Of a stretch of DNA of 64,000 nt, positions 42,918-56,600 are shown one piece after another. Where the stretch lies: assembly GCF_905475345.1 (NCBI RefSeq), contig NC_066602.1, positions 3,163,314-3,227,313 on the forward strand. Reading direction: 5' to 3'. Under the pieces are notes generated by a model. It saw only the letters and a list, made by a program, of their open reading frames with translations, was not told where the DNA came from and did no database searches. Numbering within the stretch: position 1 is the first letter of the stretch; every line of letters begins with the position of its first letter. This DNA is from Vespula vulgaris (taxonomy: Eukaryota; Arthropoda; Insecta; Hymenoptera; Vespidae). The translations under genes and the position numbers were made by a program.

Positions 42918-44108
42918 AGATGGTAGAAAGGAAAGGAAGACGCCCGAAGAAGAATCACAGCGTCGCCGTGATTGGGGTGGGCGAACGTTTTGCCTCGTAC
43001 ACCTGCCTTTTTCCCGTAAGGGCCGTGATAAAAATCAAACCAGAAAACAAACAAGTAAGCGAGGGATCGTATTATAAAGTTTTTCAATCGATAGACGATC
43101 CGTACCGAGAAGCAAAAGCGAGAACGAAAAAACGAAACAAAAAAGAAAAAAGAAGAGACGAAAGAAAATAAGGGAAGGAAGAAGAGATGTAATAAGTATG
43201 TATGTATGTACCTACTTTGACAGTTCCTACAGAAAAAAGAAATGAGATCCGTCAAGGAATCCAGTGAATTGAATTGATGGAAATCTTTCTACGTGGTTTT
43301 TTTCTTTCCTTTTCTTTTCTTTCTCTTTTTGTTTTTTTAGTTGATTCGCGAAATAATTTCTCTGACAAGTTCGTAAAATTTCTAACATCGATCAACGCTT
43401 TTTTTCCTTTCAGACTCTGCAACCAACCGATCCGCCCATCTTCGAGGTCATGAATATGTTCATCAATGAAACAGTTACGCAAGTAGCTCTATGGGGTAAT
43501 CTTGGAATTGCTATCATGGAGTTGCCCAAACGATGGGGTAAAGACGCAGGTTTTCAAGGAGGAAAGGATACCATTTTATGCGCGTAAGTATTATAAATTA
43601 TATATATATGTGTGTGTATATATCTTCCTTTTGTTCGTTAAATAAAAAATTTTGCAATGAAAAATAGAGAGCACATCGACATGGGATAAAAGATTAAATT
43701 GGTAATCGTACGATGGAAGAAAGTCGCGTCTCACCTTCTTCATCTCCTTAGTTCTCGTGGGCGTCCTAATATCCCGTAATTAAGAGGATGTTACGATGAC
43801 GCCCGAATCCCGTTTTGGCCTCCCTCTTATGGAATTAAGGTGGCTTTACTCGCTTAGTTTTCAAAAGTTCTCCGAGGGCAGAAAGCACCGCTGAATACTA
43901 ACCGCCTCATCAAGGACACATGCCGCCTAGGCCACTACTGTCTTGCGTAACATTATCTCAAACCTGCCGAGCTTTCTATAACAACGTTCTACTCAAAGCT
44001 ATCGAGTGATATAACAAAGATTAGCTTTTAGATTTCTTACGTTTCGTTTCGTTTGGCACTCGACGTTGACCCAAGTTAAAAGTAAATTTTTCTCGCTTAA
44101 TTAGCGAA

Positions 44109-44162
<54 letters not shown>

Positions 44163-46969
44163 ATGTATATATGTATGTATATATATTAAATAGATACTAG
44201 AGTGTCCGTAAGGATTCACAAAGTGTAGAACGTGGTAAACACAGCGGCTGCCTCGAGTCGCCTGTTTCATTATAATTTCATAGTAAGCTGAATTCAAAAT
44301 AGACGCATTACCTCTCTCCGGCTTCCTGCTAATACATAATTCCGAACTTTTTGCGGAAACGAATGAAAACGCTTGCTCTCTGAGACGAGTAGAAAGGGAA
44401 CGATGGCAAACAAAACTGTTGAAATTAAGAGCGGCAGTTGCGCCAAAACTTTTTTTTACCGTTATATCTCTTGAGCGATTTTTCTCAACTCCAACGGCGT
44501 CGACCAGATTTGGGTAGATTTATAAAAGACTAGCGCGTACCAACGTCCTATGCACAAATTATAAAAGACCGCGAAACAGTTTGTAAGAGAGTCGCGGCCA
44601 TTAGAACGAGAATCTCTGGGATTTAATGTCTCCTTCCTAGCTTAAACAAGGCTAAATGGGCTTTTATACGTTATTGCCCACGAAACTTTTCGCAAACTGG
44701 AAGGATCTTTGCTCGCGAGTAAAGAAAAGAAAAGAAGAGAAAAATAAAATAAGATAAAAAAAGATACAAGAATAAAGAAACGTAAGATTTAACTGTATTA
44801 CCATGTTTCCTTTTAAATTTTCACGAAAAATATCATATAATTGAGTTTAAACGAGCGTTATAATATGTCTCTTATATCAAAATCGTACGTTCAATCGTAC
44901 GACTATCAAATTATATTCTCGTTGTCGTCGTTCGGTTAGGATATCGTTAAGTTAAAAAAAACTTGGATGATAAAGATATATCGATACCTGAGATATTTTG
45001 GGATTTTCATCGTCCGTGATCATTTTCGTTAAACGCTTGTGAAACGTGGGGCAGGGTGGAATACTCACTCACGGATTAAGCAAATGGCGGCAATAATAGT
45101 GATTATTCGGATTATGATATCAGAGCGAGAACTGGGTTTCGCTTGGACTTACCAGGAGCCCACTAACTGCCGCGCCACCAAATCCTGACTTCAAGACACC
45201 GGATTAAAACTATTACCACTTTGCGACGCCACACCTCTTCGACTCTTTCACGGTAGGCACCCTTTCCACAGATTTTCTAACGTTCCCATCCCTTTCCCCC
45301 TCGACTTTTTCGTTTCTTCGTAATTTCATCGTTTCAAACACCCTGGCATAACGAAGCAACGAGGTTTATAATAATTGACATCTATGCTGAATCCGCAGTG
45401 CGTCGTCTAAAAAGTCGACTCTTAAAAAGAACAAACAAAAACAACGAAGCAATCTTTATCGTTAACATAAAACGATGGACAGTTTTATAAACGATTCGTT
45501 ACTTTCCTATTTCTTTAGAGGAGAAAATAAAGAAAAAAAAGAAAAGATAGAAAAAAAATACGTCAAACAGCAATCAAAGATAAAACGGATCGATCATTGA
45601 GAATGAAATAAGAAAAAATGATAAAAAGAAAGAAAGAAAGAAAAAAAGAAACGATAAGAATGATCGAGCGAAAAAAACCAATGTAATCTCGGTAAATCCA
45701 ATGAATCTTTAGTGTTGTAAGCCATTTGCGTGATACAATCTCGGGAATAATCGTTTTAGGAAGTAAGTAGAATCCCTAGTGCATAAGGTACCTAAGTCAG
45801 TGGTGTTGTAGGAGTAAGTTGTCTAGCCCGCCAGCGTCGCGCGAGTCGCGGCAGTAATTCGACAACGAATTGCGAAAGCGGTGCAATTCCACGTGGCAAC
45901 GGAAGATTGCTCTCCGTTTCTCCGTTGGCTCACGCGGGCTAATTATTGTTTTAAGGATTACCGTTATGTGTTTATTATGCGACCAGGAGGACCTCGCTCG
46001 GTTCTCTAACCATACTCATCTTAATATCCGCTAGAATTCAGCTTCGGTCTCAACACGGTGGAAAACCGGAAACCAACCCCTTTCTCCGTCTCTCTATCTC
46101 TCTTTCTCTCTCTCTCTCTCTTCGGTTATTGCTAAGAGTCGGCCTACGTTTATGAATAATTCTCATCTCTCTTAGGTTCAACATTACTCGTTAACGAACC
46201 ACCAATGAACAGCAGCCAATGAATCATAAACCTTTAATTTAAAACCCTCAACTCTTTCAACCGGACTGATCTACTTCTTTTCTTTCTTTTTTGCATTTTC
46301 CTCTTTTTGTTTTTTACATAAATACGAATTTATTCGACGATAGAAATTATTCTTCCCCCGCAAAGAAATGTTTCTCTCCCTCGCAACGATATACTTGACT
46401 CGAATCTTTTATTTCTCTAGAATGAGAGACTTTAGAACGTTAGAACGTTAGAAACGATAATCGTAAAAACGATCGCGTTGCGTATGTCCTCTGGTACCGT
46501 CACCGAGGAAAATCTTCTAGCACGTGGATAAACGTGCTATGGAATATTTCATGTCAGTCCGACGAGCCAACGGACACTCTCTCTCATCTCCAGTCTACCC
46601 CTACCTCATCCCTCCAAGCTATTCACCCACCCCTGAACTCTATCCTACCCCATCCTACTCTGGAATAGAGAACGACGAGTTGCCGCCTCTCATCGCTATC
46701 TGTAGCAGTGCTCGCTGAGCTGCCCGTTCTGTCCGAGAGGGGGAAAAGCGTTTATTTAAAAAATGATTTAACCTAATGGTTTTACATATGTAATCCCGAT
46801 ATAAAGCCTCGGCTAATCTCGGGGAGCCACACGCTCTACGCTCGTATATATTCGCTCACGGTGATCCGCATACGGGAACGCGAGGAGGACGCGTGCACAC
46901 CGGCTCGCCGCCGCATCCCTCTTCCTATCTTTACGCTGTACACTGTGCAAACGTTCCTACCGCTATCCT

Positions 46970-47000
<31 letters not shown>

Positions 47001-47235
47001 TACATACACACATATACGCACTCCATCTCGCACCCCTTTTTTCTACTTTTTTTCGATGAGCAAGCAGTAACGAAAATCAGCGGCTTGCCGCGAGCCACGA
47101 ACGGACTGCGACACGGTCGTTGTGTTTTCGGAGGGTAGCCGACGAGGTATCGGCTGGTGGTTTGGCTTGTGTTTGCTGAGTCCGAACATAGGGTGCGTGG
47201 TAAGCCCAACCCCATCCCCTTACCCTATACTCCAC

Positions 47236-47267
<32 letters not shown>

Positions 47268-49850
47268 TTGTCTCTACCACGGGGGATGATTTAGATGGTC
47301 CCCGATGATATCCGCGCCTTTTTGAAAAATGTAGCCGCACCGAGGTAAAAAAATGTATAAGCCGTTTTACGGTATACCTTCTCTTTCTCTCTTTTTCTCT
47401 CTCTGTGTCTATCTGTATCTCTCTTACGCGCGAGCATACTAAAGCACGCTTTATCGTATATCTAACATACGACGAGAAACTTTATCGTCGCTCTGAGACC
47501 ATTTTCTCGTACGTCCGATCGTCGTCGGGTCCGACGACCAACGTTAACGAAAGAAATCGAATTATTCCGTATTTCCTGGTTACATATGTCATAGGTAATT
47601 TTTTAAAAGTATACGGTATAGAAAAGAAAGAAAGAAAAACCTCCAGCCGAACCTCGCAACCCGTAAAATATAACTAGGAAGAAATGCGAAGAGATGAAAC
47701 AAAAAAAGTAAGGGCGGAATAATAAAATGCTTTTCTTTTCTTTTCTTTTTTTTTCCTTCTTTTCTTTTTGTTCTCGTTGTCCGCATTAAGCGCGAATGCG
47801 CAAAACCGGTCTCTCGTAGTCTATACCTCCGCGAGAAAGACAGAGAAAGAGAAAGAGAAAGAGAGAGAGAGAGAGAGAGGATCATAAGCGTAAATAATAT
47901 GTATGTCAGACGAAATACTTGCTTTTGCTCGAATCCCTGTCCCTTCAACCCTTGCTTTTCGCACGCGATTCACGTTAGCTTGCGATAATTCTAGCCTGAG
48001 AAGTAAGCACACATATATATTCTTAAAGAAGAAGACGATTCGAGCTTAGAAGATGAAAAGGAAATAGAAGGAGGTATATACGACGTTTATCCGTCGACGA
48101 GTACTTGAAAGAAATGTATGTATCTATGAATGTATGTATATATATATATATAATGACTACATTCGTAGCCACCAACGAGGACACTTCTAATCAAAGAATT
48201 TCGTCCGTAGAGCTACGTAAAAAAATTTAAATACATCTAGCATGTTCTCGTCAACGAGATCGTCCTCGTATTCGTCCTCATCCTCGTCCTTCTTGTGGAC
48301 ACCATCGCGAACATCGTCGTCGTCGTCGTCGTCGTCGTCCTCGTCCTCGTCGTCGTCGTCGTCGTCGTCTCCTCGTATAACGAAATAAAATCCGACGGCG
48401 AAAGAGAGACATCTGTCGGTTCTTTTAATTACACCGGTAGTACGTGTGTTACCTACGTACTGAGAAAGAGGGTCGAAGGGAAGAAGGGTGAGCTAGCACT
48501 GCGAACTCGTGCACACTTGCATCCCTTTTTTACTCTTTCTCCATCTTTTCTCTCTCTTGCACTCTGACCATTTCTCCTTCTGTCTCTTTCTCTCTTTCTC
48601 TTTCTCTACCACATACGTACCTACCACACACACGCATACATATATATTTACATACATATATACATATAGATACAACATATCCTTTTGTTTGCCGTTTTCC
48701 ATCCAACCAGGTCGGTCCGCGAGTACCTACCATCGGATCTAACTACATCTCCGTCCTTTCGTTTCGTTTCGTTTCGTTTCGTTTCGTTTCGTCACGTCCG
48801 AAGACACATAAATTTTCTCCACGACTTTTTTCTACGTACCGTCCTCTTTCTCCTTCCTTCTCCCACACCCCATTCTCCCACAAATTCCCCTCCTTTTTCG
48901 CTCTTCCGCTTTCTCCACGAACGTCTCCGCTGTTTTATCCAAGCTCTCTCGCGTTGCTCGGCCCTGGGACGTTTCGCGATTTGCGCGTCATTAGCATGGT
49001 AAGAATGTATCGCAAACGCGTCTGTATGTGTGTATGTATATGCGTGTGTTAGCTTTGCAAGATTGCGAAACTTTGTCTCTTTGGAAGCCAAACACATGTA
49101 ACGAGGTACCTACCTACCGGAGCTCTAGAGATTAGACGTGTGAACGTACATACATAGGTGTAAAAAGGAATGCTCGTATCTATGTAAGTGGCACCCATCC
49201 TTGAAACGCGTCTTTCTATCTTTTTCTCTTTTCTTCAAATATTTATGCATCCTCTTTCTTGTTTTTTTTTTTCCTTTTTTCTCGAAAACGAATATCGATC
49301 TACGACTTTGTTTCAGAATATTAAGAATCCATACTCGTATATCGTATATCTTTAACTATCTGTTAAAACGAACACGCTGTAATTTTTAATGAAAGGAATC
49401 AATTTCGAGGAAAACTAAAACAGATCTCAAAGTAAAAAACGAGGTTATCATAGAATAAAAAATATTATCATAAGAATACTCTATTACTCTGAATACTTTA
49501 CTTATCTATTTATCTTTCACAAGTATGTGATATTAATTATTAATATCAATGAATGAATTATTCATTTAATATTCGTTGAACCGTTCGATGAATCATTAGG
49601 ATATAATTAATGAAGTTTCGAGATAGTGATGAAAGCAGAAGAGGAGAGAATAGAAAGAGAGAGAGAGAGAGAGAGACAGGGGGAGAGAGAAGGATCCTAG
49701 TTACAAGGATCTAGGGAAATGGTAGACCGTTTCCCGAAACCGATGCCCACGATGGAAACGGGACGCAACGTTGAGAATTAACGGGCTTAGTTGCCGACGC
49801 AGGTGTCGTCGAGGAAGGCGAAAGCAAAGCGAGAGCAGAGGATGAATTAC

Positions 49851-49895
<45 letters not shown>

Positions 49896-51631
49896 GAGCG
49901 TCAGCCAGCAACGAGCAGAGAACGTTGCTCGTTATATTTTGCGCAACATCCCGATTTTATGGGCCACCCTCACACCATCGGACGCATCTTCCAGAACGCT
50001 CACCGGCCGACACGGGGTCGAAACGGAGTCGCGAACTTCCATTCTCTAACGCCTTCTAGTCACGAGACTCTAGAGTTTTCGAAGAACGCGGAAACGATGT
50101 TAGGTATTTTCGAGATTAGAACATCTTTCGTTTTATTTTCACGTACGGGAAATATATATAATAGGAGTTTATCGTTGTTTCGTCAATCTTTTAAACGTAA
50201 GATACTTATACATGTACATGTTTATTTGATTAGAAGAATATTTCATAAGAAGTAAGAAAAAAAGTATTGTAAATATGAAAATAAGAAAGTCAGAAAATTA
50301 GATGTATCTTAAAAAGTGTATGCAACCATATTAGTATGGATCGTTCGTCGATATTTTTCATCGATCGATTTAAATAATCTCGAAATAGAGAGAAAAAGAG
50401 AGAAAAAATATGAACACAGGTCAGTTTTTAAATAAATTGCCTGCGTGTAAGATAAATTTTTGCGATCGTTAAAAAAGAATCCGAAGGATTCTAAAAATAT
50501 CTGGTAACGTGAGCGGAGGTATAAAGTGTAACACGCGCTTTTGTAATTGCTTGGTCGGTTAGACAAGCACTCAATCTTCTCTCTCTCTCTCTCTTTCTCT
50601 CTCACTCTCTAATATTTAGCCCCTTCGTCTTTTGAATAGTATACGTTAGCGTCGTATAACGAGCGTATAAGCAGGCTAACAAGTTATGTCTAATCTATGC
50701 ATTCGCTTATCATAATGGCTCTCGTTATATCGTGAGCATAGCTTCGTAAGCCCACCTTGCTAACCGCCCCCACGACTACCACAATTCTCCTTCAACCCCC
50801 TTCTCTTCCTCTTCCTCTTCCTCCTCGTCACCGTCTAACGTCTTCAAGCCCTCCTCATCCTCCTTTTCATTCTTCGCCTCTGCTCGTAATTTCAAGAGAA
50901 TCTAATAAAAATATTTCAAGTTACTGAACGATATTACACGGTTTTATGTGTATGTGTGTATGTATCTATGCATGTATGTATTTGTTGTTACACGGTCACC
51001 AAGTCAGAATTAAGCGCGGCGAACGTTCCAACCAGATGGAGGGGATCTTACAAAATGATCATTATAAACTGTACTTAGATTACGAAAACGTTTGTAACAG
51101 GTGTCAACCTAATATTATTCGTCTTACGATTATATTGCGGATTATAATATTGTAAGATTTCGCAAGTTATTAAAGGGATTTCGAAAAGCTTCAAACAAAA
51201 TATTATTGAATCACGAATATGTTTTTCTCGATAACACGTTGCTTTGATAAAAGTGAAATTGGCTGAAATGATACGAACATTAGATACATAATTTGATATT
51301 GATAATGTAAAAAACACTATCGAGTGTGATCGATATAAAATTTTGAGAATATATTTGCAAGTTTAAGCGAAGAAATAATTTAGCCTATCGAAGAAGAACG
51401 AAACGACATAAGGGATGAAATCTCCTGTCGCTTGTTATAATTTTAATATCGACAAAATTAGATAATCGTTTTGATGATCTAACGTGCAACCCTTAAATCG
51501 TACGATTCACCCTTTGTACTCTCCTAAAACAATTTTTGTCAGTAGGCGGCTAGGCTCTTGCTCATTTTTTCTATTTTACATATAAATAGATTCTTTTGTT
51601 TCGGTTCATTTGTATTTCATATATTACATAT

Positions 51632-51675
<44 letters not shown>

Positions 51676-53179
51676 GTATATGTATATGTATATTTTACGT
51701 ACATTCATTAAAATTTCATAGGATCGTCCAAAAAGAAAAAATTCTATATAGAACAATGATGGTAATAATAACGCTGAACTTGCAACTCAAACTAACATCG
51801 ATCCAAGTGTGAAATCAACGTGAGAAGAAAAAAAAAAGAGGAAAAGAAAAAAAGAAAAGAGAGAGAGAGAGAGATCCAAGTCCGGTCGCGCGGATGAGCA
51901 TTAATGGCTTTATAATCTAATGAATTTTTAGGTTAAGCGCGGAGAAGAAGAGCGAGCGGTAGTAGATCCGGATAGGTTTTTCACCGAGATTTATTGCCGA
52001 GGAAGAAAAGATGAAAAGGCGAACGAAAGAGAGGAAAAGAGAGGAGAAAGAGAGAGAGACCGAACGAACGAGTCGGACGCTTATCTCTCGTTTGCCGGTC
52101 GTCTCTGATTTTATACTCTCGTGGGAACAATGACGATTACTCATCCTCCGTAATGGTAAAAACGTTTTAATTTAGTTCGATTATCTGGCGTATTCGTAAT
52201 ATTCCTGGTTAGGAGACTTCAAAACCTCTTTTCTCCTTTTTTTTTTTTTTTATTCTTTTTCTTTTTTTTTTTTCATCTCGCGTAAATCGCGCGAGAAGAG
52301 GAGTATCTAAATCGTGAGGGAACAATTCGTCTTATTTTTTCTTTTTCTTTTCTTTTTTTCATTTTCTTTCTTTCCCCCTCTCATACCCCTTTTATATATC
52401 TTTCTCTCTTTCTCTCTCTCTCTCTCACTCGAAGAAACTCTCTAAGGAAGAAGAGGTGCAATGGAAGCCGCAATATAACGGTTGGTCGTACAATGGTACT
52501 GGGAGAAATACCTGGAGGGGTGGGAGGTAGGTTAAGAAGGGTGGAAGGGAAGGGATGGGATAAAGAAGAACAGAAAAAAAATTACAAAAAAGAAAAGAAA
52601 AGAAAAAGAAAAAGAAATATACCCCCGCGAAATAAAATTATGCGATATATACTCTCTGTAAGATTCGCTTTGAAGTCGGGAGACCTGTGGCCGGTTCTTT
52701 GTACAAATTGCGAGAAAAGCGTCGCGTAAAAAAGCTTGCCCACTAGCCCGAGAGGTTAATACGTTTACCTAGGGAAAATTATTTTTAATTTTTCCGGGCC
52801 GCTTCGGCGAACTGAGTACTGAGAAAAGGGAAAGATAAAGAGAAAGAGAAGGAAAAATAGAAAGAGTTAGAGTCAAATAGAAAGAGAGAGAGAGAGAGAA
52901 TGAGAGAGAAGACTAAGAAGGTGAGAGGAAAAAAGAGAGAAAGAGAGAAAGAGAGAAAGAGAGATGGAAAGAGGAACGAAATGGAAGGAACAAGACGTGC
53001 AAAAGAGGAGAGAGTATGGCAGAATGTGCGCTACTGCCATGTAAGAATTTCTTAATTAGATTCGAGCAGCTGCACGTTCTTTTATTCCTTTTTTTTTTCT
53101 TCTCCGTTTTTCCTTTTTTTCTTTCAATTATTTTTTTTCTCCTTCAGCGAGTAATATTAGAAATAGAGAGGGAGAGAGG

Positions 53180-53214
<35 letters not shown>

Positions 53215-53604
53215 TTCTCTCCGAATTGCGAGAGTTGCATATAAGGTGATAAGAGTTCGAGAGGCAAGATTGTCGGCAAAGACTAATCCGTGTAAAGGTT
53301 TATGACTTTTGATGTAACGTAAAAGAGCTCGATATAGATACGCACACACAAACACACACATAAATACACACACACATATATGTATATTCTGATTAATCTG
53401 AAATTTTGACAAAACGAAGAAAAATTCGTGAGAGAGAAAAAGAGTGAGAGAAAGAGAAAGAGAGAGAGAGAGAGAGAGTACATGGTAAAAAGGGCGAATA
53501 AATCGTTGCATGTGCCTTTGTCAACGAAACGACTGGGTGGTGGTCGTGCAAAGGGTGGTCTGACGCCTCTCTGTTCCTGGCTTTCGCCCCTCTTACCCTC
53601 TTAC

Positions 53605-53637
<33 letters not shown>

Positions 53638-56600
53638 ATACTGCTCTCTCGCGCTGACGGTGCGCCGCGTACATTTTTATCAATTATTAAGAACTCTGGC
53701 GTACAATGGTTACGTTGGTCGCGTGGTAGTGATAGTAGTGGTAGTAGTGGTGTCGCCAGTAGAGTCCTTGATGTTCGTTTGTGAAGCGTTAGTGTTGGTG
53801 ACACCTCTCGTATCCACGAATTTCTCCCTCTCACGCATCTCTCGCCTCCCCTCTCCTTCTCCCCTTTTCCTCCTCCTCTCCTCCTCTCCTCTCTTTTTTT
53901 CCCATTTTCTCTCAGTCTCTCCTTCTCCTTCCTTCCTTCCTATCTCTCTTCCTGCCATGCCAGGAACATTAATAACGCGACCGTGGACTAACCATCGTCA
54001 ACAACCAACCCCCTTTGCCAACGTTACCATGTCCAGCCACGTAAAGCGAGAGAATAATAATAAAATACATACGTACATATATACATATTTATGTTTATAT
54101 ATATATATATAATATATATGAAACTATATATATGAAACGTAAGCTATAACGACGTCCGAGTATACCTAATCTCTTATGTTATATCTATACAAAGCTGCTT
54201 GTCGTCCCGTGACAAGTTAAAGACTCGCGTGACCACTGACCAAGATTTTCTTTACTTTTCTCGAACGTTATTTCTTTCGTACTTCGTATTTCGATTTGAA
54301 TGATTTCTTTTACAGAAGCCATTGTTTCGGTGATTTCGGTGCTACTACTGAAATTCGTAAAGCAAGATGGCATCCAGGTTCGACCGACGATTCTCATCTC
54401 TTGGTTTTAACATCCGAGAATATCTTTCGGTTGGTATCGTTGAAACGAAACGTTATCTATCGTTAAATACGCTTAGATATTTTTCATCGTATTAAATTCA
54501 TTTTAATTTCCACTACGTTACTTTTTTCTACGTAGTTTGTACGAGTGCGAGATCAATAGAACGCCGAAGCTTATCAAAAGTTGGAAAGTCGGACGTAGTC
54601 CGATGAGTGGTTCGCCATCGAAAATACCTAATTTTGCGTCACTCGGTGATACTGCTGTCGATTTTGATTTTGCTACGCCAACGTTAAGGAGACCGGAACT
54701 TCTCGTCGGTAAAAATATAAACGAGGTATATACGTAAATAAATAAATAAATATATTTCACAGTAGGGAAGGATTGTCGTTCGATGATAAAAATTTTTTTT
54801 GGATATCGATGGTATCGTTACAGGCTAAAAACGCCATCGATTGGAATCAAATCGAATGGCCGATCCTCGTGCTACGCGGAAATGGCGAAGTTCTCATTGT
54901 TCGTGATAATGTTCTCTATGATAAGTAAGTGAATGCATCGAATTAAATGCGTTTTAATATTAATTCTCATCGTAATAATATCGATTTATCTTTTTTAATA
55001 TATTTTTTTTTTTTAAAGTTACGATAAACCTGTAGTTTATGGTTCGCTGTCTATGTATCCACCGACCGATGACAATTATGGAATAGATTCGTGTTCGATC
55101 ATGTGCATACAAACCACTCCACCTATAGTTGTAATTGCTATGTGCAATGGAAGAATATATCATGCTATATTGCTTAAAGAAACATTGGAAGAGGAGGAGA
55201 ACGATAAAAAGGTACGATACATTTCATCGACTGTTTTACAAAAATTAAATTCTATCGGATTTTTCTTTTGAGATTGAAATCTTTCGTGTTTACGTAATTA
55301 AATGTCGATGTGTAGACAGTGTTCATTAAAATTTTCTAGACCTGGTCGCAATACGGTTCAACTTACAGTTTACATACACCAGAAGATGCACTTTACATCT
55401 ACGAGTGTATAGAAATGGAACTTGGTTTATTTTTCACGGATAATGACAAAAAATATAATTGTCCCATTCATGTGCATAACGATAAGGGTAACAAGTCCAG
55501 GTATTTCGATTATCACTTTTAAATTAAATATCTGTAATCGAACGGATGATTAGTTTGAAAAAATATGACGATTATTTATTGAATAGAATTTTACGTTCGT
55601 TCATTAGGTACTTTTGTTCTCACAATGCTGGAATACATATGGTTAGTCTACCAATGGTATCACAATTAGACGATTATATCAATATTACCAATGGTAAAGA
55701 AAACATTAAATAAATTTTTATTATAATACCATTTATTAAAATATCTATTAGTATAATCTTTAATCTGATTCGTTTGATTCTAGATAAAATAGAAGAGAGC
55801 TTTTTACCTTCGTTGTCAAATCAATCGAGTTCGCAATATTTAATTTGCACGAGAACTAAGCATACCGGAAAGGATGAGGCCACACCAATTCTTGGATTTG
55901 GACTTATTCAAGAACCATGCGTGCTAATCGCTTTACTTCATACGGGCGATGTCGTCGATCTTTCCGTAATAGATCTTCATTATCTTCCACGTATCGAACT
56001 TCCTGAACCAATAGTAACTTCAACTAAAAAAGTATGTTCGATTATTTACAGAATTGAATTTAAATTATATTATAATAGACTGACCAGTATTTTTTAACAT
56101 ATTTAATCAGTATCTGAAAAAAGTGATCGGTATTTATAATAAAACGTAACACTGGTCAATTACATTAAGTAATGGTTTTTATCTTACAGAGTAACTTACA
56201 ATTAATCGATAAAAGATACTGATCGAATAAATACAAATGATAATAATATTTGCATATATATGTCTTTTGTTTTTTATTTATTTCATTGATTTATTAAAGG
56301 TGAGCAAAGAACCTTTCGACGTCTACATAAAAAATTTGTTAAAGCACGAAACGTCGCAACCAATCACGAAACTTGGAAATCGATCGATGACGCTGAGGGA
56401 ATGCGTAGAAGTAACAAAAGAAAATATCTTCTTAATTATTAATTAATACACTTCTTTAATTTTTTTGTACTTCCTTTTTTTTTTATTTTTTAATCAATAT
56501 ATAAATCTATCTCTATTGTTTTAGCTCTTGTTCCACGTTACGCAAATCTTTCGCCGACAACATTTTATAAGGCATGATAAGGCTCGCGAAGAAATTGGTA

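Larger units (their letters stand above)
791..43413 (+). other. Nup88 intron 1 (42.6 kb)
   Basis: This intron is bounded by donor GTTAGT at 791 and a strong acceptor with a T/C-rich tract ending CAG at 43413. It makes up about three quarters of the gene. Both strands were read for nested genes and none could be supported. The open frames are mostly translations of CT/GA, TTC, GTC and TA repeats. Content is simple repeats alternating with repeat-poor islands, listed separately. The extent rests on homology of the flanking exons and on continuous phase (exon 1 ends in phase 0, exon 2 begins in phase 0). Confidence 0.9.
36001..43413. other. Intron 1 block E
   Basis: This block contains CT/GA arrays (36.1, 39.0, 39.6, 41.2-41.5 kb), CCCT/CCTA near 37.8 kb and a GATA-TA compound array near 42.9 kb. 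Mixed DNA at 36.8-37.5, 37.9-38.7 and 40.3-41.2 kb has no coding resemblance. The block ends at the acceptor of Nup88 exon 2. Confidence 0.55.
43584..54315 (+). other. Nup88 intron 2 (10.7 kb)
   Basis: The donor is GTAAGT and the acceptor TTTTACAG. The intron holds TA, GA/CT, CGT and TTTCG arrays and two repeat-poor islands (43735-43960 and 45800-46030). Mixed AT-rich sequence lies at 44.2-45.8, 49.3-49.6 and 50.0-51.6 kb. No nested gene could be supported on either strand. Confidence 0.9.

Noticed and set aside
791..43413. Intron 1 examined for transposon proteins (reverse transcriptase, transposase)
   Set aside because: No frame contained recognisable transposon motifs. Old, eroded elements could still be present but are not visible by eye.
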